Below the pieces are notes generated by a model. It had not been told where the DNA came from and did no database searches. It saw only the letters and a list, made by a program, of their open reading frames with translations. Source: Bacteroidales bacterium (lineage in GTDB: Bacteria > Bacteroidota > Bacteroidia > Bacteroidales > WCHB1-69). Taken from it: a stretch of DNA of 5,192 bases. The DNA is taken from NCBI GenBank assembly GCA_031264975.1, contig JAISDH010000473.1:1-5192 (forward strand), written 5' to 3'. Position numbers and translations under genes: made by a program. Of this stretch, positions 1 to 5,033 are shown in pieces (positions within the stretch are counted from its first letter, which is position 1; every line of letters begins with the position of its first letter).

Positions 1-117
1 AGTAAATTCAAAGACTGGCCCGGCTTCAAGGAAGGCCCGGCAAAAGAAGGCTATATAGGCCTGCAGGATCACGGCTATAACTGCTGGTTCCGGAACATCA
101 AAATCAGGAAACTGTAA
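1..117 (+). CDS. 3' end of a DUF1080 / 3-keto-disaccharide hydrolase-like protein (partial)
   Basis: The open frame from base 1 gives 38 residues and ends in a tandem TAA TAA. The tail contains GYIGLQDHGYNCWFRNIKIR, which matches the usual C-terminal strand of the DUF1080 family (3-keto-disaccharide hydrolase, a concanavalin-like beta-sandwich), where G-x-I-x-L-Q-x-H-G followed by W/V-F-R-N-I-x-I is typical. Family members are usually secreted or periplasmic and act on sugars or glycosides. Only the last strands are visible, so the active site, signal peptide and exact substrate cannot be assessed. GC content here (roughly 47%) is above that of the minus-strand block that follows. The gene ends just before a strong hairpin terminator. 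I infer it belongs to the host chromosome and not to the inner block. Confidence 0.8.
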   Translation, partial: SKFKDWPGFKEGPAKEGYIGLQDHGYNCWFRNIKIRKL

Positions 118-136
118 TAAGTGCGCAGTCAAATAT

Positions 137-176
137 AACGAAGCATCCCGGCATCCCGTCGGGATGCTTCGTTTTG
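137..176 (+). terminator. Strong intrinsic terminator after the DUF1080 gene
   Basis: A perfect 14-bp inverted repeat (137-150 with 160-173) surrounds a 9-nt loop and runs into a short T tract, 20 nt after the stop codon. The octamer gcatcccg occurs twice in tandem (143-150 and 151-158). Either copy can pair with 160-167, so a shorter slipped hairpin with a 1-nt loop is also possible. The 5' flank is fairly A-rich, so the hairpin may work in both directions. Its right arm and the following bases recur at 5003-5023. Confidence 0.85.
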
Positions 177-178
177 CA
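158..178 (+). repeat. 21-bp direct repeat, left copy (block boundary)
   Basis: The 21 bases here are identical to 5003-5023. The similarity extends leftward without gaps but imperfectly: 131-178 and 4976-5023 share most positions, including an aatataa block. This copy covers the right arm of the terminator hairpin. Left of it is the DUF1080 gene, and right of it the AT-richer minus-strand block begins. It may be a target-site or recombination duplication, or simply a second copy of a common terminator repeat. Confidence 0.7.
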
Positions 179-196
179 AATTATGCGCACATAATT
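179..196. repeat. 7-bp palindrome with 4-nt loop at the left block edge
   Basis: aattatg (179-185) and cataatt (190-196) are exact inverted repeats around cgca, starting one base after the end of the 21-bp repeat. The short, AT-rich stem has no T tract that would make it a convincing terminator. It may be an end structure of the inserted block. The rest of 197-303 shows no gene or other clear signal. Confidence 0.35.
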
Positions 197-303
197 CAGG
201 CAATTTTGTCTGTTGCAGGAGTCCGTTTTGTCTTCTCATTTGTGCTTGTAGAAAGTAATATATCTGATTATCAATTACTAAAAAGTGCCTGAAAAATAAA
301 ATT

Positions 304-340
304 AAAAACAGCAAAATCCGTTTTTTTTAGATTTTGCTGT
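304..340 (-). terminator. Intrinsic terminator of the SPFH/zinc-ribbon operon
   Basis: A perfect 11-bp inverted repeat (308-318 with 330-340) has an 11-base loop. Read on the minus strand it is followed by a run of five T (complement of 304-308) and further AT-rich sequence. It lies 34 nt after the stop codon of the last minus-strand gene (stop at 376-374), where the end of the transcript would be expected. Confidence 0.85.
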
Positions 341-373
341 GATTTTGTTATTCAAATTGGAGTCTTGTGCTAT

Positions 374-1378
374 TTATTCGGTTGTTGTGATTGATTCTCT
401 GATTAAAGCATTACCATATTTATCAACCAAAGTATTGCCTCTGACATTGAAAGTAAATTTTTCGCTTGGTTCTGTACCGTCAGCATTGTCGCCACAGAAT
501 TTGCCTGTAAATATCACGTTATTGCCATTAAAATCATACGTCCCGCAATAAACACCATCGTCAGAAGTCTGATAAGTTGCTGTGCCGTCTTTTTCTAATC
601 GTAAACCTGGAAAATGATAACCGAAATCATCTTCTTTTTCAGATTCCCAATTTCCGCAAATGGTATTCGACTTCAGGTCGCTCATTTTTAGCCATCCGTT
701 TGTTTTTACCCCTTTTTCATTAGTAAAAATACCATAACCAAAACCGTTTTGAGTGTTCTGAATTTGAATAATATCACCTTCAACCATATATTTTTTCGTG
801 ATACTGTGTTCAAAAACATCGTTATAAAAGTACGCTTTGGTTGTGGCAAAATAGGAACTGGCAGTATATTCAATTTCTTCTGCAACAGTCTCTGCTTCTT
901 CCGCAGGGGCTTCTGTAACCACGTCTTCCACCGCCGTAGCATCCGTTTCTGCAGTTTTCTCATCATTGGCAATATCAACAATCATAACGATTGTCATTAT
1001 AATTCCAATGATTATCCCGATAATGGACATTATTTTTCCCGCAGACGACGAACTGTTTTTGCCGTTTTTGAGTTCACTGTTAGACTTCACAAGCCCGATT
1101 ATCGGCAAGGGAAGTCCAAAAACTGGAATCCATGCGGTAAACAGCGAGATTAAGCCGAGAATAAAGCCTGTTTTGGGCTTTCCCTGCCTTGCGCTATTCA
1201 AATATGCGTCAACTTTGGGATTTACGGGTTCGAGTACCTCTTCTTCGGGTTCTGGGGTGGAATAATGAGAATCTGTGTCTGGCTCGTCATTACCAAAACT
1301 CATACCGCAAAACTCGCACTTGTGCGAATTAGTGATTTGTGCTCCGCAACCGGGGCAAATCGTAAATTGATTTTCCAT
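374..1378 (-). CDS. Zinc-ribbon membrane protein with DUF4190-like helices, SH3-like region and beta-rich C-terminal domain
   Basis: This 334-residue protein has an N-terminal zinc ribbon with Cys8, Cys11, Cys21 and Cys24 (C-x2-C-x9-C-x2-C). An acidic linker (about 30-55) leads to two hydrophobic helices at about 70-97 and 115-137, spaced as in DUF4190-type proteins. An Ala/Glu-rich acidic stretch follows at 138-170. Residues 176-236 resemble a bacterial SH3 fold (YMVEGDIIQI, then GWLKMSDL). Residues 239-325 are beta-rich, with GNWESE and a lipocalin-like repeat of strands. No signal peptide is visible. With two membrane passes, both ends should lie on the same side, probably the cytoplasm if the zinc ribbon is intracellular. 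It is the last gene of the operon, 3 nt after the gene before it. The function is unknown; I infer a membrane adaptor or sensor. The zinc ribbon and helices are clear, while the two C-terminal domain names are less certain. Confidence 0.85.
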   Translation of the reverse strand: MENQFTICPGCGAQITNSHKCEFCGMSFGNDEPDTDSHYSTPEPEEEVLEPVNPKVDAYLNSARQGKPKTGFILGLISLFTAWIPVFGLPLPIIGLVKSNSELKNGKNSSSSAGKIMSIIGIIIGIIMTIVMIVDIANDEKTAETDATAVEDVVTEAPAEEAETVAEEIEYTASSYFATTKAYFYNDVFEHSITKKYMVEGDIIQIQNTQNGFGYGIFTNEKGVKTNGWLKMSDLKSNTICGNWESEKEDDFGYHFPGLRLEKDGTATYQTSDDGVYCGTYDFNGNNVIFTGKFCGDNADGTEPSEKFTFNVRGNTLVDKYGNALIRESITTTE

Positions 1379-1381
1379 ATT

Positions 1382-2590
1382 TTACAAACTTGAAACTATT
1401 TTTGAAAACTTCTGAATATTGTATTTATACGTTCTTTTCTTGACGGTAATCAGGTCAATGAACCACCAAATGAGGCCAAGTCCCCAAAAAAAACACAACG
1501 CTAATTTTAAAAGGCCCATGAACGTACTTCCAAGCCAAAATCTCTCCAAGTTAAATATGGCTAATATCAGCATATTGGTAGGATTACGAAACGAGGCATT
1601 GAATACTGGCTGCAACTTATCTCCGCTTATACTGTTTATCTTTTGTTTTACCACCGAGAAATCCGCTGCCTCAAAGTTGTTCCGATTTGATTCATGCCAC
1701 GATTGTTTGTCCGTAGCTGCTTTTTTTTCATTGGGTTCCCAATCGTTTGCCAAAAGTATCTGTTCCTGTTTGCTTACTCCATATAATTGAATAAGGATGT
1801 AAGAAATTAACTCTGCTGCTCCTTTGTGGTCGTCACCACAATCAATGGCATAGCATTCACTTCCTGCTATCTCATATTCATATTGCCCATCGTAAACAAT
1901 AATGGAAACAGCCGAAAAGAATGAGGATACAGGCATTTTTTGAAATTTGTTCATTAAGTCCGGTCGCTCGTTAAGATGAAGACAAATTAACAAACAAGGG
2001 GGCGATGAATGCGAAAATGCATTATACCTGTTAGACGGAACTGCCTGAATGATCATATTTTTGCTACCGTAGCCAATCTTTGTCTCAGCCTCAAATCCTG
2101 TTTTTTGCCTCTCAACGTTTCTTCTTAGGAAAGCGTCTAATTCGGGAAATATAAAACCATTGCTGTCGATCACTGACATTGCTGAACGATACCGCTGATC
2201 AAGTATAACTTCTTCATCAAGTTCGCAATAGTTACAAAACCAATTATTACCATCTTTGTACATTATGGTTTTGAAAGTGCCACGCAACATTGCCCCGAAA
2301 CTGTTTTGAGCATCATAATAGGTGCTGATTTCAAAGTTGTTTCCGCTAATGTGGGAAACAAAACCTGAATTGTACGAAGGGAATTGTGATGACGCAGGCG
2401 ATTTTAGACGGCTCTTAACATAATTATATGCTGAAAAATAGGCATTTGCCATATCCGCTTCACTGACTTTAACAAGGCTGTTATTACCAGTCATACTGAT
2501 TGCCGGGATTTTGTTGCCGCAAAAATCACATATTTGCGTGTTTGTTGTTGTCGCCCCGCAACTGGGGCAAATTAAACTTTGATTAGGCAT
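1382..2590 (-). CDS. Zinc-ribbon protein with C-terminal TM2 domain
   Basis: This 402-residue protein has an N-terminal zinc ribbon with Cys8, Cys11, Cys21 and Cys24, the same spacing as in the next gene. Residues about 45-120 (RLKSPASSQFPSY, then DAQNSFGAMLRG) match a domain often attached to zinc ribbons, with the pattern LKSP-x-(S/A)-x-FP and DAQNSFGA. A long middle region (about 125-330) that I do not recognise follows. Residues 336-390 form a TM2-type pair of helices (NPTNMLILAIFNLERFWLGS, then GLGLIWWFIDLI). The usual polar D-x-[RK]-F turn reads N-L-E-R-F, so the motif is slightly altered. The soluble part is probably cytoplasmic and anchored at its C-terminus. The gene is 17 nt downstream of the four-helix gene and 3 nt upstream of the next, so it is almost certainly co-transcribed. 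Its biochemical role is unknown. Confidence 0.87.
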   Translation of the reverse strand: MPNQSLICPSCGATTTNTQICDFCGNKIPAISMTGNNSLVKVSEADMANAYFSAYNYVKSRLKSPASSQFPSYNSGFVSHISGNNFEISTYYDAQNSFGAMLRGTFKTIMYKDGNNWFCNYCELDEEVILDQRYRSAMSVIDSNGFIFPELDAFLRRNVERQKTGFEAETKIGYGSKNMIIQAVPSNRYNAFSHSSPPCLLICLHLNERPDLMNKFQKMPVSSFFSAVSIIVYDGQYEYEIAGSECYAIDCGDDHKGAAELISYILIQLYGVSKQEQILLANDWEPNEKKAATDKQSWHESNRNNFEAADFSVVKQKINSISGDKLQPVFNASFRNPTNMLILAIFNLERFWLGSTFMGLLKLALCFFWGLGLIWWFIDLITVKKRTYKYNIQKFSKIVSSL

Positions 2591-2607
2591 ATTATTTTAT
2601 AATCCAA

Positions 2608-2952
2608 TTATTTAACATTCTTTGAAACAATATGCGTTACTCCCAAAACTATCGCCTCGAAAGCCACAACAAGCACAATGAAAATCAGATACCCGTTGTC
2701 TTTGTACTGTTGAGGAGCAAGCAAACCGAGAATGAACTCCACGAATCCGAGAATGCCGAACAAAAAAGTCAGCGAAATTCGGAAACCGTCTTTAAGTGTG
2801 ATAGAGCTGAGAGCGAAAAGCAAAGCCGTTGTTGCTGTTATCACTCCGCAGTTCAATAACATATTGAACATTGGATACGCGCTTATAATACTGCCAAACA
2901 GCAAGTTAGCTACAAGCAAAATGATTCCTGTAATTAATGTTATATTCTTCAT
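2608..2952 (-). CDS. Small four-helix integral membrane protein
   Basis: The 114-residue protein is mostly hydrophobic, with four likely membrane helices at about 4-26, 28-50, 58-79 and 87-108. They are joined by short turns (TLKDGFR near 52-58 and a polar QQYKDNG turn near 81-87) and end in a basic tail (SKNVK). There are no cysteine pairs or catalytic motifs, and I do not recognise a named family. The start codon has the A-rich upstream context of its neighbours. It lies 17 nt after the SPFH gene and 17 nt before the TM2 gene, which supports translation as part of one operon. I infer a membrane partner of the SPFH protein. The coding call is well supported by context and the function is open. 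Confidence 0.82.
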   Translation of the reverse strand: MKNITLITGIILLVANLLFGSIISAYPMFNMLLNCGVITATTALLFALSSITLKDGFRISLTFLFGILGFVEFILGLLAPQQYKDNGYLIFIVLVVAFEAIVLGVTHIVSKNVK

Positions 2953-2969
2953 ATTTTCTGTTTTCTGTT

Positions 2970-4082
2970 TTATAAAATTGGTGGTATCGGTGGAGGTGTT
3001 TGTCCGCTGAAATAATTATTAAACTCCTGTAATTGAGATATTTTTATCCAATTTGGCATGCCGTTTTTCCACGCCAGTGTGTCGGGTTTTACCTGTCCCT
3101 GCTGAATAAGATTGACAACCGTTGCAAAGTTGAAACTTCCCTGTTGCTGATTGTTCAGGTAGAGAAAATAAGACGGATCTTGCTGAATTGGCAGTGGTGG
3201 CGGAGCAACGGGGGCTGTATTCAGCGTTTGTGTGAACATCGCGCCCATTTGCGCACCTACGCCCATACCAGCGCCAAGTCCGGCGCCGAGATTCACCATC
3301 CCACCACCTTCGTTTTTGGCAGCGTGTTCCATCACATCAAAACTGCGTTCCATTTGATACACGTCTCTGCCGGCTATTTTCATTCGTGCCGCAATATCTT
3401 TTGCCTCTTTGAGTTTGACGATACTTGGGTCGTCGGGCGGCACGTTGATTGAGATAAACGAAAATTCAATCAATTCAATGCCATAACGGTTGAAAGTATT
3501 GTTTAATTGCGTGTTACAATATTCCGACATATAAATCAAGTGGGCGTTAATGTCAAGAATGGAAATATTCTTTTGCGAAATATTCTGTGCAATCAACGCA
3601 CTCAACTGCTGCAAAACCTTGCCTTTGAAATATTGCTCAATTTTTTCGGCAGTAAACGAGGTCATATTGCTAATCAGCGTTTCGAGAAATTGTCGCGGCT
3701 CTTTAATGCGAATGCCGTACTGCCCGAAAGCCCTCACGGGAACAATCACATTATAACGCGGGTCTTCCAACTGAATGGCTGTGGGTGTTCCCCATTTTAT
3801 ATCCAACTTTGAAATCTGATTGATAAACCACACTTCTGCTTTGAAAGGCGACTCAGAGCCAAACGGCAGATTAATCAATTTATTAAGCAGCGGAATATTT
3901 TCCGATTTCAGGGTATGCGTCCCTGACTCGAAAGCATCAAAAATTCGGCCTCCTTTCAAGAAGAAAGCCGTTTGCGCGGGATACACAACCAATTGCGTTC
4001 CCAACTTCAGGTCGTCAGACGGGAATTTATATACAAATTCCTTGTCGTTTACTTCACATTTTACTACGTCTATGAGTGGCAT
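2970..4082 (-). CDS. SPFH/Band-7 (YdjI-like) protein with C-terminal GYF_2 domain
   Basis: This 370-residue protein carries an SPFH domain of the soluble YdjI / 'virion core protein-like' type over about residues 25-235 (FFLKGGRIFDAFESGTHTL, DIKWGTP, VPVRAFGQYGIRI, FISINVPPDD). A coiled or helical stretch (225-257) follows. A Gly/Met-rich stretch (258-283) and a proline-rich linker (291-298, PVAPPPLP) come next. A GYF_2 domain lies at about 304-353, with YFLYLNNQQQG and DTLAWKNGMPNW as its hallmarks. The tail ends in PPPIPP. YdjI-type proteins often carry a zinc ribbon at this end; here the zinc ribbons are on two neighbouring proteins instead. SPFH proteins form oligomeric scaffolds at membranes. 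This one has no transmembrane helix, so it is probably recruited by its membrane-protein neighbours. The ATG at 4082 fits the usual N-terminus. Confidence 0.92.
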   Translation of the reverse strand: MPLIDVVKCEVNDKEFVYKFPSDDLKLGTQLVVYPAQTAFFLKGGRIFDAFESGTHTLKSENIPLLNKLINLPFGSESPFKAEVWFINQISKLDIKWGTPTAIQLEDPRYNVIVPVRAFGQYGIRIKEPRQFLETLISNMTSFTAEKIEQYFKGKVLQQLSALIAQNISQKNISILDINAHLIYMSEYCNTQLNNTFNRYGIELIEFSFISINVPPDDPSIVKLKEAKDIAARMKIAGRDVYQMERSFDVMEHAAKNEGGGMVNLGAGLGAGMGVGAQMGAMFTQTLNTAPVAPPPLPIQQDPSYFLYLNNQQQGSFNFATVVNLIQQGQVKPDTLAWKNGMPNWIKISQLQEFNNYFSGQTPPPIPPIL

Positions 4083-4100
4083 ATTCTAAATTTTAGGGCA

Positions 4101-4108
4101 TAAAGGTA
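4101..4108 (-). promoter_or_regulatory. Weak -7-like element before the SPFH gene
   Basis: The minus strand reads TACCTTTA, one base off the Bacteroidota -7 consensus TAnnTTTG, 18 nt before the SPFH start codon. No convincing -33 element is seen and the resulting leader would be very short. The 70-nt gap between the HTH gene and the SPFH gene allows an internal promoter, but read-through from upstream is equally possible. Confidence 0.25.
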
Positions 4109-4152
4109 CTGTTAATAACCTGATTGTCAGAAATAAGCATGTATTCTATTTG

Positions 4153-4410
4153 TTACACTTGTGTGTCTATTTTGATACACTTTTCTGTAAGATGTTCAAA
4201 TTGGAGGGAATAATATTGAAAAAAGTTATGGTTCAGAAGGACAGAGATACGCTGCAAATCATGAACTTCTATCAGTCCGTCAAGCTGAAAGCGATACCAT
4301 TTGGGTCGTTGCCAGTTCATTTCTTTGCATAACCACTTTACCGTTCTTCTTTCGGATTCAAGTTGTTGCCGCACTATTTTTTCTATTTCTATATGTTTTT
4401 TTCCTGCCAT
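4153..4410 (-). CDS. Small helix-turn-helix DNA-binding protein (Bacteroidota XRE-like)
   Basis: The 85-residue protein is basic and helical. It resembles short Bacteroidota HTH regulators with the layout I-x-x-I-(V/I)-x-x-x-L-x-x-x-x-R-T-V-x-W-(F/L)-C/A-K, a turn, a recognition helix, then (L/I)-x-R-I-S-x-x-L-x-(H/Y)-x-F-F-x-x-Y-S. Here helix 1 is about residues 9-19, helix 2 about 23-31 (TVKWLCKEM), the recognition helix about 35-44, and RISVLLNHNFFQYYS is at 54-68. A short polar tail follows. It lies 70 nt upstream of the SPFH gene on the same strand and is probably the local regulator. The ATG at 4410 gives the normal N-terminus for this type, but unusually it follows a run of seven T that ends a long hairpin, so expression may depend on that structure. 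Confidence 0.8.
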   Translation of the reverse strand: MAGKKHIEIEKIVRQQLESERRTVKWLCKEMNWQRPKWYRFQLDGLIEVHDLQRISVLLNHNFFQYYSLQFEHLTEKCIKIDTQV

Positions 4411-4502
4411 AAAAAAAGCGTGAAACTGTCGTTATAAACGTTTATTTACTTTGTCAGGCTCTCGTAAATACCTTTCCCCTAAATAAACACGACAGTCCAC
4501 GC
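4411..4502 (-). terminator. Terminator-like 2:4 hairpin ending at the HTH start codon
   Basis: The 2:4 stem of the leader (about 23 bp in two blocks, 31-nt loop) is followed on the minus strand by seven consecutive T (complement of 4411-4417), and the ATG of the HTH gene comes next. If it works as an intrinsic terminator, RNA would stop right at the HTH start. If transcription continues, the stem would sit 7 nt from the start codon and could hinder initiation. The large loop makes it less typical than the terminators at 137-176 and 304-340. Confidence 0.5.
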
Positions 4503-4561
4503 CTTTTGAGCGTGAACCTTCGCGCATATTCTCTGGGGAAATTTACGAGATTTCAACAAAG
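4411..4561 (-). ncRNA. Structured leader or small RNA with two interleaved long inverted repeats
   Basis: Four segments alternate on the minus strand. Segment 1 (4561-4535) is complementary to segment 3 (4479-4449) through blocks of 6, 10 and 6 bp. Segment 2 (4502-4480) is complementary to segment 4 (4448-4418) through blocks of 9 bp and about 14 bp, with a 7-nt bulge and a 1-nt bulge. Segment 3 exactly fills the loop of the 2:4 stem, with no spare base on either side, so the two stems cannot both form fully. A short cacgc/gcgtg hairpin (4498-4502 with 4510-4514) lies between segments 1 and 2. The layout suggests an attenuator, a pseudoknotted regulatory RNA or a stand-alone small RNA. A palindromic mobile repeat is the main alternative. 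No Rfam family can be assigned by eye. Confidence 0.55.
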
Positions 4562-4649
4562 TGAGAATAATCGCTGTAAGTTCAAATTACTTTATATCAA
4601 TTTTTTATGTTTTTATTTTTGCATATTTTATTGTTTAATAATTCGGGGA

Positions 4650-4657
4650 CAAAGATA
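4650..4657 (-). promoter_or_regulatory. Candidate Bacteroidota -7 promoter element for the leader and HTH gene
   Basis: The minus strand reads TATCTTTG, an exact match to the Bacteroidota housekeeping -7 pattern TAnnTTTG, followed by tcccc. Transcription would begin about 7 nt further on, near 4643, giving a leader of about 230 nt that includes all four paired segments. No clear -33 TTTG lies at the expected distance. The AT-rich stretch 4562-4640 between it and the structured part shows no other clear signal. Confidence 0.4.
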
Positions 4658-4679
4658 GTGATTTTTAGGAGATTATTCA

Positions 4680-4898
4680 CTATTCCCCCTGCTTTTTTGA
4701 AATCAAAACGTCTTTGCGGATAATACATTTGGTATTTTCATACGTTGAATTGGTGTTTTCGTCCAAATTGTAATTGTATAAACTTGATGCCTGTATTCCT
4801 ATCAGTTGTTTGGGAAATACCTTGTAAATTGCCGAAATACTGCTAATATAAAAGTTATGTTTTAGTACCGACTCATCTTTGAAATGCAGATGATACAC
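4680..4898 (-). CDS. Small hypothetical protein, possibly the remnant of a broken gene
   Basis: An open frame of 72 residues starts with GTG at 4898 and ends in TAG at 4680. The composition looks protein-like, with a central block SISAIYKVFPKQLIGIQASS followed by LYNYN and a basic end (CIIRKDVLISKKQGE). I do not recognise a named family. No ATG opens the frame directly. However, an ATG at 4928-4926 is in the same frame and is separated from it by an in-frame TGA at 4916-4914 (codon 5). This suggests either a weak GTG start or a small gene interrupted by a nonsense change. It lies upstream of the candidate promoter at 4650-4657, so it is probably not part of the SPFH operon. The 4929-4975 stretch before it shows nothing clear. 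Confidence 0.4.
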   Translation of the reverse strand: MYHLHFKDESVLKHNFYISSISAIYKVFPKQLIGIQASSLYNYNLDENTNSTYENTKCIIRKDVLISKKQGE

Positions 4899-4987
4899 TG
4901 TTATTATTACTTTTCATTTCGTCTCCATTGTAACTTATTTGAGGTGTCCCATTACGAAAAACAGAAGGTTTAGCACAATATAATTCA

Positions 4988-5004
4988 ACATTCCGACGGA
5001 ATGT
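4988..5004 (-). terminator. Short hairpin after the right-flank gene (weak terminator)
   Basis: acattccg (4988-4995) and cggaatgt (4997-5004) are exact 8-bp inverted repeats around one base, about 30 nt beyond the stop of the minus-strand membrane protein gene. Only a short AT-rich run follows on that strand, so termination would be weak. The hairpin abuts the right copy of the 21-bp repeat. Confidence 0.35.
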
Positions 5005-5023
5005 CGGGATGCTTCGTTTTGCA
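5003..5023 (+). repeat. 21-bp direct repeat, right copy (block boundary)
   Basis: This sequence is identical to 158-178. Here the matching left arm of the terminator stem (present at 137-150) is missing, so the copy is an orphan half of that hairpin. To its right the sequence goes straight into the 3' end of the GC-rich flank gene. This fits an ancestral single terminator shared by the two flanking genes and split or duplicated when the inner block arrived. Confidence 0.7.
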
Positions 5024-5033
5024 GAAAAAACTT

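Noticed and set aside
195..293. 8-bp inverted repeat (195-202 and 286-293)
   Set aside because: The arms are short and 83 bases apart in AT-rich sequence, so chance is likely.
129..551. Short open frames on both strands around 129-314 and 339-551
   Set aside because: The first crosses the terminator hairpin and has a low-complexity Phe/Leu start. The second runs opposite the end of the last gene. Neither has supporting context.
749..1265. Plus-strand open frames opposite the last zinc-ribbon gene
   Set aside because: They lie fully inside a well-supported minus-strand gene. They have runs of Ile or Asn/His residues expected from the antisense of its hydrophobic helices and no recognisable domain.
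3033..4089. Several plus-strand open frames opposite the SPFH gene
   Set aside because: They are antisense shadows of a clear SPFH-GYF_2 protein, with no domains and cysteine/histidine-rich compositions unlike the neighbours.
4411..4561. Retron or CRISPR interpretation of the paired segments
   Set aside because: No reverse transcriptase or cas gene is present, and there are no regularly spaced direct repeats. The segments are inverted and interleaved.
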